Below are positions 35,068-43,579 of a DNA stretch of 64,000 nucleotides, one piece after another; positions within the stretch are counted from its first letter, which is position 1, and each line of letters begins with the position of its first letter. Under the pieces are notes generated by a model. That model had not been told where the DNA came from, ran no database searches, and was given only the letters and a program-made list of their open reading frames with translations. This stretch comes from a virus. The stretch lies in the IMG/VR virus record IMGVR_UViG_3300009594_000009, positions 1-64,000 of that record; one strand, written 5' to 3'. Position numbers and translations under genes: made by a program.

Positions 35068-35538
35068 TCACTCCATGTAAATTGTGACTGCAAAGGTGTG
35101 GCTGGGGCAAATCCCATTCACATAGCTAGGCCCCTCATCGTTGACAACCCAATTATCAACGGCGGCGATGAACAACGGTATGATTACCTTCAGGTTGGGA
35201 AGAAGGAAAGAACTGCTGCGAACATCGCCCCAGCGATGCCAATGTACCTCTTCGGTCTCGCCTTCTCTCGGCTTAGGCTGGTCGAAGTCAACTTCTGCGT
35301 CAAAACAGTAGACAATACCCCAGCTTCCTACAATCTTGCCTCTCAAAATAACATTGTCGCTATGGAGACCTGTTTCTTCCAACAGTTCTCTCCTAGCGGC
35401 ATATTCTGGCGATTCGCCAGGTTGTACCTTCCCACCGGGTAGATTGTAGCGACCGGCCTGCCAAGCTGGACGGTCCTTGTGGACTAGTAGAACGAATTCT
35501 GGCCTATATCTTGCGAAAACTACAACGTACTCAGTCAT
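35068..35538 (-). CDS. NUDIX hydrolase
   Basis: 156 residues from ATG 35538. The NUDIX box GGKVQPGES...RRELLEETGL is complete (GX5EX7REUXEEXGU). It hydrolyses a nucleoside diphosphate-linked compound. Target not known (NTP, cap or sugar nucleotide). The stop is 2 bases before the helicase start. Confidence 0.9.
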   Translation of the reverse strand: MTEYVVVFARYRPEFVLLVHKDRPAWQAGRYNLPGGKVQPGESPEYAARRELLEETGLHSDNVILRGKIVGSWGIVYCFDAEVDFDQPKPREGETEEVHWHRWGDVRSSSFLLPNLKVIIPLFIAAVDNWVVNDEGPSYVNGICPSHTFAVTIYME

Positions 35539-35597
35539 CGGAGAGACCCACTTAATTAGTCGCTGGAGTCTACCCGATTCCCAAGATTCTTGCAAGC

Positions 35598-36155
35598 CTA
35601 GCAAGTCACTAGGTGGTCATATTCCGAGAGAGAAACCATGCCAGTTCGTATACACTTTTCTCTCGTATACTTCTTACCTATACTCTTTTGGCGGTTCCAG
35701 GTGATCGCTTTACAATAGGTCTTGAATTCGGGACTGATAGAAAGAGGTTCTCGTTTTGAGGGCCGCTCCTCTTTTGGAACTAGCACCTTGGTGAGCTTTT
35801 CTAGCAGTCGCTCTTGATGCGGCCCGAACTTCTGCCGGTTGGCACCGTGTCTAGTTTTGTTGTTCCAAAGAAACAATAGTTCATCAACGATGCTCTTCAA
35901 GAAGTGGTCTTCAGCGTACTTGAAACACAGATTTAGACACTTCTCGATGTAGACTTGTCTTTTGAAATACGACCCGGCGTGGATTAGAGAGAAACGTAGC
36001 TCTTGAGCTATGTCGCTCTGGTCATCGGTGTGATTGTTGCAGGAGTTCTTCTTAATTAGCTGCCATGCAGCGTACTCACATAGATCACCAAAAGCCTTAT
36101 CTAGATCAGCATACTCCTCTTGGGTGATAGGAAAAGACTTAACGATACTATCCAT
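35598..36155 (-). CDS. Hypothetical protein, possibly sigma-like
   Basis: 185 residues from ATG 36155. An upstream TTG at 36173 is also in frame. DQSDIAQELRFSLIHAGSYF faintly recalls sigma-70 region 2.1-2.2 as in T4 gp55, and the basic end NRQKSIGKKYTREKCI could bind DNA. This is a weak resemblance. Sits directly after PolA. Confidence 0.45.
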   Translation of the reverse strand: MDSIVKSFPITQEEYADLDKAFGDLCEYAAWQLIKKNSCNNHTDDQSDIAQELRFSLIHAGSYFKRQVYIEKCLNLCFKYAEDHFLKSIVDELLFLWNNKTRHGANRQKFGPHQERLLEKLTKVLVPKEERPSKREPLSISPEFKTYCKAITWNRQKSIGKKYTREKCIRTGMVSLSEYDHLVTC

Positions 36156-36169
36156 ACATTCTCTTTCAT

Positions 36170-37477
36170 TCAAATGGATTTCATACTGCCCATCCTGTCT
36201 CCTGTACTACAGGCTACCTTGAGTCTCAGACCTGGGTACAGGTCTTCTTCGGATTCCAACACTTGCTTCGCTAACTCAGCGGTTTTCATCCAACTAGACT
36301 TGTCAGTGAACAACATGTAGCCGTCGTGAACGTGATAGGCCAATTTGCCCTCATCCCTGGCTAACGCCTCGTGGAGTCGCACCAACTTGTGCAGGCAGAT
36401 AAGGGCTGCGGGAGACTGCACCTGGAAGTTCCGAATCCGGTACAGTTGATCTTCAAACCTACGCCGTTTCCCGAAGTAGTCGTAGGAGTAGTTGTTCTCA
36501 TCTAACGAATTCTGACGTCTCTTGATCCAGTCCATTGCAACGGAGAAAATTTGGTAGGTGCGATCTACCAACTTACTCGCCGTAGCCTCGGATACCTTGA
36601 GTTTCTCGGCCAACGAAGACACGCCCAGCCCGAAAACTACAGGCAGAAACACATCTTTGCATTTCTGTCTCTGGGCTGCGTCAGCGTCTAGCGTTGTGAT
36701 CTTCTTCCAAATTGATGCGTATAGGTCTTTGCCGGAAGCAAGAATTCCTCCAAGGACCGGATCGTTGGTAAGCCAATGTAGCACACTGGCTTCCATGTGC
36801 TTAAAATCCAGGTATAGGAACCTGTTGTCGTATCTAGTCGAGACCAAATTGTTTTTGTCGTCCTCAGTTATAGAATGTGGGTTAAAGCAGTGAGCCAGAG
36901 CCTTGTGGCATTTCATCCTACCGTTGATCTGACCAACTACTTCGTAGTACGAGGAGATTAGTATTCGGTCCCGCTGATGGGTCATGTATCTGGCTTCCAT
37001 CGCAGGGACGACTTCGACAATCAGTGGCAAGTACACCTTCTTGTAGATTTCTTTCAGTTCTTTCCAGGTCGGTTGAGTCGCCACGAACGCCAATCTGGTC
37101 TTGGCGTCGTGGAAAGTCTTCGGGCATTCATTGGAGATGCCCATGAAGCTCTCTAACACCTTCAGATCAAGAAGAGTGCCTTCAAGAGCAAACTTCTTAC
37201 CTGTTCGGCAAAATACGTAGCTGAGGAAGTTCTTGATTTCCCAACCGATCACTAGACGTGTTGGCAGGGAGAAGGCTTCCAGCAAAAGACCCAGAAACTC
37301 ATTCAGCTTCTTCTGCTCTGCTGGAAATGGAACCTCGACCCTGATGCCCTGAGCTAATAAAACTAGCTTCGCCGGACGTGCTGGGTTCGTGTGGTCGAGA
37401 ACCTCCGGTTCGGGATAGAGAAAAAGGTCTTTCCCCTCCAGTTTTTGAATGGCATCCGCCAGAGCAGGATTGAGCAT
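36170..37477 (-). CDS. Short family A DNA polymerase
   Basis: 435 residues. Motif A: LYLDFKHMEASVL (D224, E229). Motif B: KCKDVFLPVVFGLG (272-285). Motif C: YHVHDGY with D385. The usual HDE is HDG, so the second acidic residue is missing. The N-terminal ~150 residues resemble a worn 3'-5' exonuclease domain without its acidic residues. PolA enzymes of this length lack the 5' nuclease. Proofreading may come from the DEDDh protein at 2867. RBS GGTGAGGAG. Confidence 0.88.
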   Translation of the reverse strand: MLNPALADAIQKLEGKDLFLYPEPEVLDHTNPARPAKLVLLAQGIRVEVPFPAEQKKLNEFLGLLLEAFSLPTRLVIGWEIKNFLSYVFCRTGKKFALEGTLLDLKVLESFMGISNECPKTFHDAKTRLAFVATQPTWKELKEIYKKVYLPLIVEVVPAMEARYMTHQRDRILISSYYEVVGQINGRMKCHKALAHCFNPHSITEDDKNNLVSTRYDNRFLYLDFKHMEASVLHWLTNDPVLGGILASGKDLYASIWKKITTLDADAAQRQKCKDVFLPVVFGLGVSSLAEKLKVSEATASKLVDRTYQIFSVAMDWIKRRQNSLDENNYSYDYFGKRRRFEDQLYRIRNFQVQSPAALICLHKLVRLHEALARDEGKLAYHVHDGYMLFTDKSSWMKTAELAKQVLESEEDLYPGLRLKVACSTGDRMGSMKSI

Positions 37478-37489
37478 CTCCTCACCATA

Positions 37490-37703
37490 TCACATTGCGG
37501 GCAGATTTTCTAGATACGCTTGGCGTAAATGGGGCACGACTGTACCAAGTCTTTGATACCGTTCCTCAAAACTTGGAAAATCTTACCTTAGACAAAAAAT
37601 CCATGTTTCTTAGTTTGTATGCAGCACCGTAAGGTCCGCAGAGAAACCAGAACTTGATGTTCTTGCCGCCGACTACATCGGCATTCTCGACGATAGGCAA
37701 CAC
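37490..37703 (-). pseudogene. Small phage gene with frameshift upstream of PolA
   Basis: Starts at a GTG near 37703 and reads LPIVENADVVGGKNIKFWF and LCGPYGAAYKLRNMDFL to a TGA at 37566. The +1 frame continues FEERYQRLGTVVPHLRQAYL and ends at 37490 close to the polA ribosome site. A run of four T is at the switch. About 70 residues when joined. Its 5' end abuts the truncated tnpB-like sequence. Confidence 0.45.
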
Positions 37704-38463
37704 GGTTGTCTTCGCAGGTCTAGTTCAGCCGGTTCAACCAGTAACGATATATCCACGCACCGAGAGAACGACACATATTTTTACTCAAGCGTCGTTTGAG
37801 TTTGGTCCGGTGGTTCATTTTCTTCAAATCTTCCACCACGACCAGTTTCACGTCACCGCCGACTACCTCTTTGACGACTTCATCTACTCGCTGTCTCAAA
37901 GCACGGCGTACTCGTTGCTGCCTCTTACTGCCGTGCTGCTTCCTCTTGATCTTCTCAATCAGTCCCTTCACGTCCCGGCCATACTGACGCCCATCGTCCA
38001 GAGACGCCAGTGCGTTGATGCCGGTATCCACGTCGATCACCACGCCGATCACCACGCCATCGTCCTTCTTCGCACCTGTCTCTATCTCAAACGAGAATTG
38101 AACGCAGTCCTTCTTGATGATGTATGACTCTAGCCCCTTACCACGCCCTTTGAGCCAGTGGAAATGCTTGTGCAACTTCACCGGCAAATCCAAGATGATG
38201 CCGTCACCAACGCTGGCGATATGCAACCAGCAGTCGTATTCACTAGCGTTCTTGGTGGTCTAGAGGCTCGCAATCGTACTGGACACACTCATGGAGCGTC
38301 CATAGTGACGTGGTTTGAACTGGCATGCCTTCTCGTTCTCCTTGTTCTTCACGCTCAGAATCATGTCTATGGCTTCTCTGGCAGCAACCTTCCTAAACCG
38401 TGCCGAGAGCCATGTGCCAAGACAACCCAAAACTCCGCATCTCAAATGCGGAACAAGTCTTGA
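37690..38463 (-). pseudogene. TnpB-like (IS605 OrfB) gene, two in-frame TAG and no zinc-finger end
   Basis: One frame reads WLSARFRKVAAREAIDMI, TIASL-TAG-TTKNASEYDCW, then YIIKKDCVQFSFEIETG, VVIDVDTGINALASLDDG (RuvC I Asp), KLVVVEDLKKMNHRTK (RuvC II Glu), RRLSKNMCRSLGAW, NRLN-TAG-TCEDNRVAY. The C-terminal CxxC zinc finger and last RuvC Asp are absent. Coding for another gene starts there. Both TAG codons stand where Gln is common, so CAG to TAG changes are likely. Not functional as read. Confidence 0.75.
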
Positions 38464-38464
38464 C

Positions 38465-38719
38465 TCAAATGTTGTCGCCCAAGTCAGGAAGCGAAGCTGG
38501 ACGTTCCCATATCTTCCAATCAATCTCGCCTTCGTACCCGGCTTCCCCTGCTCCAACCTCGCCTATCTTCCCGATCAGCTTTCGCATGTACCTGTGTTCG
38601 CCTTCATCATCATTAGCCTTGTCTTGATCTGCCCTCGCCAGATAAACCTTCCAGGCGTGGTCCTTACACTTATGCAACAGAGCCGGGCTAATCTTCCCGG
38701 TGAATAGTTGTGTCCACAT
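38465..38719 (-). CDS. Hypothetical protein
   Basis: 84 residues from ATG 38719 with AGGAG upstream. HAWKVYLARADQDKANDD and GEIDWKIWERPASLPDLG. Not recognised. Immediately upstream of the tnpB-like remnant. Confidence 0.55.
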   Translation of the reverse strand: MWTQLFTGKISPALLHKCKDHAWKVYLARADQDKANDDEGEHRYMRKLIGKIGEVGAGEAGYEGEIDWKIWERPASLPDLGDNI

Positions 38720-38755
38720 CTCCACTCTCCTCGATCAGACCGAGCCATCAACCAG

Positions 38756-38929
38756 TCAGGAAAGTGTGAATCTGAAATATCCGTTCTCATGTCGATTGCT
38801 CTGGATTGAGTCGCTACGAACAGTGTAGCCATCTGGACGTGCTTCGACAACCACGCCGGTAATTTCGGTGCCACAACTTGTCTTGAACTGGCCTCGGTCT
38901 CCAACCTTCAAATGTCTCAAAGTTGTCAT
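38756..38929 (-). CDS. Small hypothetical protein
   Basis: 57 residues from ATG 38929: TTLRHLKVGDRGQFKTSCGT and a beta-rich rest, possibly a small SH3-like barrel. No strong ribosome site. Not recognised. Confidence 0.5.
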   Translation of the reverse strand: MTTLRHLKVGDRGQFKTSCGTEITGVVVEARPDGYTVRSDSIQSNRHENGYFRFTLS

Positions 38930-39479
38930 GGCGGAAGTATACCAAAACCAACGAGATGAATCTAGTCTGAAGTGAAAAGCAGAAATGAGTACATAATCTG
39001 GGCCTAAAGCGGTTCTTAGTGTTGTGTTGCATTTAAGAGAAGATATATGGGGTGTCAAAATCATTGACACAAGTACACCTTCTCCGTTATGCCATCAAAG
39101 AACCGACTTGGCATCGGAGTTAGTTCTGTCAGTGCAAGCTAAGTCCCGCTTGCGGGAGTTCCGCCTAACCTACCGACCTTGTTTGGGTGCCGAAGCACAC
39201 CGCACGGCCTTGACGTTAGTAGGCTTACCTTGGAACTATGCGATCATCGACTCGTCAGATTACACGAGTTATTTGCAGGCCGTTACTCGCCAGGGTCTCT
39301 GGCACCGCCTTGCAGGTTTTTAACTCAACATTCACTTGGACAGTTCAAGCTCTTGTGGAGTCGTAGAATCACCACCCTAGTCGGCTATCACCGCTATTGG
39401 CCCCAGTTATCTACACCCCTTATCATAGCAAAGTGGTACAGGAAGTCAAGATCATTTCTCGTCTAGTGAACGACGCAAC
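38930..39479. other. 550-base stretch without a convincing gene
   Basis: Frames are broken or low in coding character. A plus-strand TTGACA at 39063 has only a poor -10 (TTATGC). Several short hairpins are visible, such as CCCGCTTGCGGG near 39150. It lies upstream of the tnpB-like remnant. May hold a structured RNA, mobile-element debris or nothing. Confidence 0.4.
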
Positions 39480-39834
39480 TCATCTATCAACTCTTATACC
39501 AATCTTGCCGTAGTGCTTGTATAGTATTCTTGTAACCTGTTTAGGATCGTTTTTGTTGACTTGAATCTTAGGCACCGCTAGTCCTGCATCAATACAGGCC
39601 GCATTGATTGTTTTCTCTTTTCGGATTACCTTCGCCGTACATGTAAAACTCCAGGTACAGCTTTTTTTCGACAACTTTCTTCAGTATAGAAGGAGCTTCT
39701 TTGAGACTCTCCCCACCCCAACGACAGAAGTTGACTAGGTTTCTGATAATGAAACCGGCTTGTACTAGTTCGTTTTTCTCCACGGCTAGCTCCTTAAAAT
39801 TGCTCTTGCAATGTTTTTGAAAACCGAATAACAT
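39480..39834 (-). pseudogene. Small gene split by a frameshift
   Basis: From ATG 39834: HCKSNFKELAVEKNELVQAG ... VVEKKLYLEFYMYGEG, then a +1 switch at GAAGGTAATC to VIRKEKTINAACIDAGLAVP and NKNDPKQVTRILYKHYGKIG, ending at 39480. Near its start SNFKELAVE is loosely like the FKxWL motif. Function unknown. Confidence 0.5.
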
Positions 39835-40252
39835 TAGCTCGACTAACGATTGCAGTCCGCCATCTGAATTCTGGGAACATCAATCTACAACTATACTTAT
39901 GTCCCAGGACGCCATTAAAGGCGGCATACCGAGACGAACTCAGTAAGTTGTTCGGTAAGGAGATCATTACGGATTTTGACCCGAACGTAGGTCTGCCGAC
40001 GATGACCGTATACCTACCCTGAAGAGAATGTGGTTCGGAGACGACATCCGGGTGAACGATAACGACTACATTGATAATCTTGATGGCTACAAGGCGGCTA
40101 AGGCAGAGGCCAGCAAAATCAATAAAAAGGCATATCAGGATACCTGGATACAGCTTCGCCTCGAAGCCAAACTCCCTGGCAACAAACCAGTAAAAGGTTT
40201 GAAGAACATGGTTAAGGTCATGAAAATAGTCCACGATTTTCTGGGAGACTAA
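39811..40252 (+). pseudogene. Small gene(s) with shifting frames
   Basis: Coding signal runs from ATG 39811 (MFLKTE, then stop), continues in another frame with NINLQLYLCPRTPLKAAYRD and LFGKEIITDFDPNVGLPT to TGA at 40022, and in a third as MWFGDDIRVNDNDYIDNLDG from 40028 to 40252. The last part could be an intact 74-residue gene with AAGAGA upstream. Not recognised. Confidence 0.4.
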
Positions 40253-40254
40253 AT

Positions 40255-40956
40255 GTGGTAGACCCCCTCGAAGTCGTACTGCAATACAAAATGAACGATC
40301 TTGAAGCCAAGGCTTACAAGATTTCGCTCATGTGGATAGATTTGTCAAGAAAACTGTTCCCCAACTATCAGCACGCCAAATTACGCAAGACGGGCGATCC
40401 ACGGAAGTCACTTCTGTTCAAGCATTGCTACAAGCTGGCTCGTGAGACACTAGGCCTGATCGAGGACTCAGACTACCAACTTTACATCACGGCTCAGCTT
40501 CAGATCATGAAGCATATCACAGATGGGACAATTCACGCTATGATCGACCCAGGCATTCTACACGGCGAGAAAGCTTGGAAGCGATGGCGTCTTTGGAAGA
40601 AGCAATATGACCGAGCTATGGAGAGGCCAGCTACCTCCGAAGAGAAAGGTGCGAATAAGGCCAATGTTATCTTGGTGAAGTTCGACTTGCAAGACACTAG
40701 AAAATTTCTCGTGTCCAAACTCGGCGAGAATTACAACAAGCAAGATATCATCATCCTGCTTCAAGATCGCACGCTAATCGGCTGGACGACTTTGGGAAAG
40801 GTGAGTCCATACTATCTAGTGCTGTCTCCCTTCCTGAGAGACGTGTTAAAGATAGAAGATTTCTCTATGGACCTGAATGTGTACAGAGAACAGTCCTCGA
40901 ACGAGGTAGAGTCTGTGTTTAAGGATTTGTTTCCGAACGAGATAGCCACTCCTTGA
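40255..40956 (+). CDS. Hypothetical protein
   Basis: 233 residues from GTG 40255, 7 bases after GGGAG. The nearby ATG at 40253 is out of frame and stops at once. Two halves: helical YKISLMWIDLSRKLFPNYQH... and a C-terminal part with VILVKFDLQDTRKFLVSKLG and IIILLQDRTLIGW. Not recognised. Confidence 0.65.
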   Translation: MVDPLEVVLQYKMNDLEAKAYKISLMWIDLSRKLFPNYQHAKLRKTGDPRKSLLFKHCYKLARETLGLIEDSDYQLYITAQLQIMKHITDGTIHAMIDPGILHGEKAWKRWRLWKKQYDRAMERPATSEEKGANKANVILVKFDLQDTRKFLVSKLGENYNKQDIIILLQDRTLIGWTTLGKVSPYYLVLSPFLRDVLKIEDFSMDLNVYREQSSNEVESVFKDLFPNEIATP

Positions 40957-41140
40957 AACTAAGGTTGGCTATAGTGTTGAGGCTCCGATCAGGGTTGTCT
41001 AAGAGCCTGTCAATCTCTTCTTTTCCTTTGCCGCTGGACAGAGTACGCCATGCGACCTTGCGGGCGTTCCTAGTGGTTCGCTTGAAGGTGCCTTGTAGAT
41101 ATTTGGCTATATCAAGTGCTACGTCCCTGGCATTACTCAT
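40919..41140 (-). CDS. Small protein with FKEWL motif at its C-terminus
   Basis: 73 residues. Start ATG 41140 overlaps the upstream stop as TGATG. Basic N-terminal part (TFKRTTRNARKVAW) and end NLSFKEWLSRSETNP. The motif carried elsewhere at N-termini is at the C-terminus here. Unknown function. Confidence 0.6.
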   Translation of the reverse strand: MSNARDVALDIAKYLQGTFKRTTRNARKVAWRTLSSGKGKEEIDRLLDNPDRSLNTIANLSFKEWLSRSETNP

Positions 41141-41409
41141 CAATTCACTCCTAGAATAGCGGCTATATCATCAAGTGAAATAGGCGTGTTCGGATCGATA
41201 CCGGGAACTTTGGCGGCAACCATTTGTTGTTGGAATCCCTTCAAAGCTGCCGGATTCTGCTTGAAGTAATCTCCAGCCGTCGTACCAGGAGGAACAGCTA
41301 TCTTTGCCTTTTGCATAGCGATACTGGCAGCCTTTTTCACATTTGGTGTGACTTGAATTCCAGGCTGGCCTCTTCCTTCTTTTAGCTTGAGCCATTCTTT
41401 GAAATTCAT
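41140..41409 (-). CDS. Small Ala-rich protein with FKEWL N-terminus
   Basis: 89 residues from the second ATG (41409), 6 bases after AGGAG. It begins MNFKEWLKLKEG, in which LKE-G fits the LxE cleavage site of T4 prohead protease. Then an Ala/Pro/Lys-rich chain. Probable packaged protein by analogy. Confidence 0.65.
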   Translation of the reverse strand: MNFKEWLKLKEGRGQPGIQVTPNVKKAASIAMQKAKIAVPPGTTAGDYFKQNPAALKGFQQQMVAAKVPGIDPNTPISLDDIAAILGVN

Positions 41410-41418
41410 ATACATCTC

Positions 41419-42234
41419 CTAATAGAACAACAGAGTATTTATGACGATATCTACTATTTCCTCTATGGGCTGCGATGGTGCGTACCATTCATCCCACTCA
41501 GACGGAACGATCTCCCATTTGTGGCCCTTGGTGGGCGATTTGACATCATAACCCCAACACCTAATTAAGCCCTTTTCTTTGTCCATGAGTATGTCTATGT
41601 TGAATTGCTCCACCCTGGTAGCACTAGGGGATTCCACTCCATGACCTTTCATGTCGAAGTATATTTTGTAGTAGTTCTCATTGATCTGTTTGATTTTCGG
41701 TGAAAACATGCAGTAAGACGGAAAGTGTAGTCGAGATTGAGAGAATAGGTGCCGCACCAGGGTATGAAAGTCTTCGTAATCTGATTTAGGCGAATCAATC
41801 ATTTGCTTTCCTATGTCCTTGACAGCCTCGTATACTTCCACTGCTCTAGGCCCCTCATCTGTGTTGTAGTTTCTCTCATTCAGCGAAATGATTTTTTTGC
41901 AAATCCAACGCATTTCACCCTGTAGGTCCGTAATCTTCCTGCGTATCGTTATTTTGAACGATCCCAGCGGAGATATGTCTAATAAGAGGGCACCTATGTC
42001 CTGCCCCCACTCTAGTGTGTCGGCCCATCTCTTTTTGGCTTTGTGAGAGTTGATAGACGGCATCCGAAGCATTTCATCAAACATCTCTTGGACATCGAAA
42101 GGATTAAGGGGAGTTTGATCGTCATCGGTGTATTTTTTGCAATCGTCCTTTTGCTTGCTGAAGCCGAAGTCCGCCCACTCCTTTACACACGGATGGTCAC
42201 GCCGCTTTATCCATTGTTGAAAGTTCTTGTACAT
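41419..42234 (-). CDS. Hypothetical protein with FQQWI N-terminus
   Basis: 271 residues starting MYKNFQQWIKRRDHP. The central part is helical, the last third beta-rich (YYKIYFDMKGHG). Not recognised. The motif again suggests a virion-associated protein. Divergent from pyrB. Confidence 0.65.
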   Translation of the reverse strand: MYKNFQQWIKRRDHPCVKEWADFGFSKQKDDCKKYTDDDQTPLNPFDVQEMFDEMLRMPSINSHKAKKRWADTLEWGQDIGALLLDISPLGSFKITIRRKITDLQGEMRWICKKIISLNERNYNTDEGPRAVEVYEAVKDIGKQMIDSPKSDYEDFHTLVRHLFSQSRLHFPSYCMFSPKIKQINENYYKIYFDMKGHGVESPSATRVEQFNIDILMDKEKGLIRCWGYDVKSPTKGHKWEIVPSEWDEWYAPSQPIEEIVDIVINTLLFY

Positions 42235-42301
42235 ATTGCTGTTGATATTTAGTTACGCCATACTTAAAATAGACCTAATTTACACTTTAGGAGGCCGGGC
42301 C

Positions 42302-43168
42302 GTGGATATATTGTCTTCCTCTCAGTTTAATCTCCATTTTCTAGATCAGCTTTTCAAGCTCACGAAAAGCATAAGGTCTAACTTTTCCAAGGACGAACCG
42401 TGGTTCATGCGTGAATGCCATTACTTCACGGCCTTGAAGGGATGTACTATAGCCACGGTTTTCGATGAGCCTAGCACCAGAACCAAGTCTTCTTTTGAAG
42501 CAGCCGTCATGCGATTGGGCGGCTCGTTTTTTAGTGTCGATACCATGACTTCATCCATGAGGAAGGGGGAGTCATTCGAGGACACCATCAAGACGATCTC
42601 GCAATATGCCGATGTCATTGTGATCCGGCACCCGAATATAGGGGCGGCACAGACGGCGGCTAGGGTCTCTGACGTTCCGGTTATCAATGCCGGGGATGGT
42701 GCCGGTGAGCATCCTACCCAGGCGTTGATTGATTTGTTTACGATTATTGACGAAATTCCCAACTTCGAGCGGTTACTATTCCTGGGCGACATCCAATATG
42801 CCAGAACCATCAATTCGCTAGCATTGCTGGTACGTCGGGTCTTCGAGGACTGTCAGATTCATGAAATAGACATAAGAAACGGACCTTCCGAGACTTTGGA
42901 AAAGTTGCCGAACCTTCTAAGGGCGGCTGATGTCGTGTATATGACCCGTCTCCAAAGCGAGAGATGTGGAACGGACGGCGGCGAAGAATGCAGGAACCTC
43001 AATCCGCTGCCGCACATGAAGGAAAAATCAATCCTGTTGCACCCCCTACCCAGAACCAGGGAACTTAGTATCGAGTGCGATGCTGACCCTCGTGCCGCTT
43101 ACTGGAGGCAGGTAAAAAATGGCCTCTATCTTCGTATGGCACTTCTGAAAATAATTCTGCGTCCGTAA
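42302..43168 (+). CDS. pyrB: Aspartate carbamoyltransferase (PyrB-like)
   Basis: 288 residues from GTG 42302, 7 bases after a strong AGGAGG. Carbamoyl-phosphate loop DEPSTRT (55-61), KGES (88-91), RHP (109-111), GEHPTQALIDL (135-145), and LLHPLPRTREL near the end all fit ATCase rather than ornithine transcarbamoylase. Catalyses the first committed step of pyrimidine synthesis. Slightly shorter than the bacterial catalytic chain (~310). No regulatory PyrI is seen. Lacks the FKxWL motif of its neighbours. Confidence 0.9.
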   Translation: MDILSSSQFNLHFLDQLFKLTKSIRSNFSKDEPWFMRECHYFTALKGCTIATVFDEPSTRTKSSFEAAVMRLGGSFFSVDTMTSSMRKGESFEDTIKTISQYADVIVIRHPNIGAAQTAARVSDVPVINAGDGAGEHPTQALIDLFTIIDEIPNFERLLFLGDIQYARTINSLALLVRRVFEDCQIHEIDIRNGPSETLEKLPNLLRAADVVYMTRLQSERCGTDGGEECRNLNPLPHMKEKSILLHPLPRTRELSIECDADPRAAYWRQVKNGLYLRMALLKIILRP

Positions 43169-43175
43169 ATACGGT

Positions 43176-43514
43176 ATGTTGACGTTCAAGATATGGCTAG
43201 AGAACGAGGAAGTCAAAAAACTTCAAGATACCGTCCGGCAGATCATTATCAACTTCATGGCTGAAGACGATCCCGTAGCCAGGGACACCGATGAAGATAC
43301 GCTTATGATGCGTAATACGAAAATGATCTACCCCAAGGTCAACGACGTTCTAGAACGTGGGGAGGTCCAACAGTACCTACGTCCTGAGCAAGTATTTGCT
43401 ATTCGCAAACTTGCAAAAGATGGTCCAGGGATTCCGGTTTCTAGGTTTATTGATGAAATCGTAAAAGCCGCAGAAATGAATATGCGATCTGGCGGGACAG
43501 GGGGGCCAGAATGA
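43176..43514 (+). CDS. Small protein with FKIWL N-terminus
   Basis: 112 residues starting MLTFKIWLENEEVKKLQD, 7 bases after the carbamoyltransferase stop. Acidic, helical. Not recognised. One of the motif-bearing proteins. Confidence 0.65.
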   Translation: MLTFKIWLENEEVKKLQDTVRQIIINFMAEDDPVARDTDEDTLMMRNTKMIYPKVNDVLERGEVQQYLRPEQVFAIRKLAKDGPGIPVSRFIDEIVKAAEMNMRSGGTGGPE

Positions 43515-43579
43515 CACGTCTATAATCACCTTCTAATTTCTATTGAATCTTGGTAGGCTTTTACCAAGAGGATATAGAA

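Noticed and set aside
6875-38463. Alternative genetic code with TAG read as glutamine
   Set aside because: TAG in likely Gln positions at 7080 and in the tnpB-like gene suggested it, but TAG ends the dNMP kinase (9719) and DnaB helicase (33512) genes with the next ribosome site directly after, and in-frame TGA and TAA occur as well in broken genes.
39060-39480. Hammerhead ribozyme
   Set aside because: A CTGACGAG string occurs on the minus strand, but the GAAA and cleavage-site parts of the core are missing.
39794-40234. 146-residue minus-strand ORF
   Set aside because: Antisense to better-supported plus-strand coding (DELSKLFGKEIITDFD and MWFGDDIRVND). No ribosome site.
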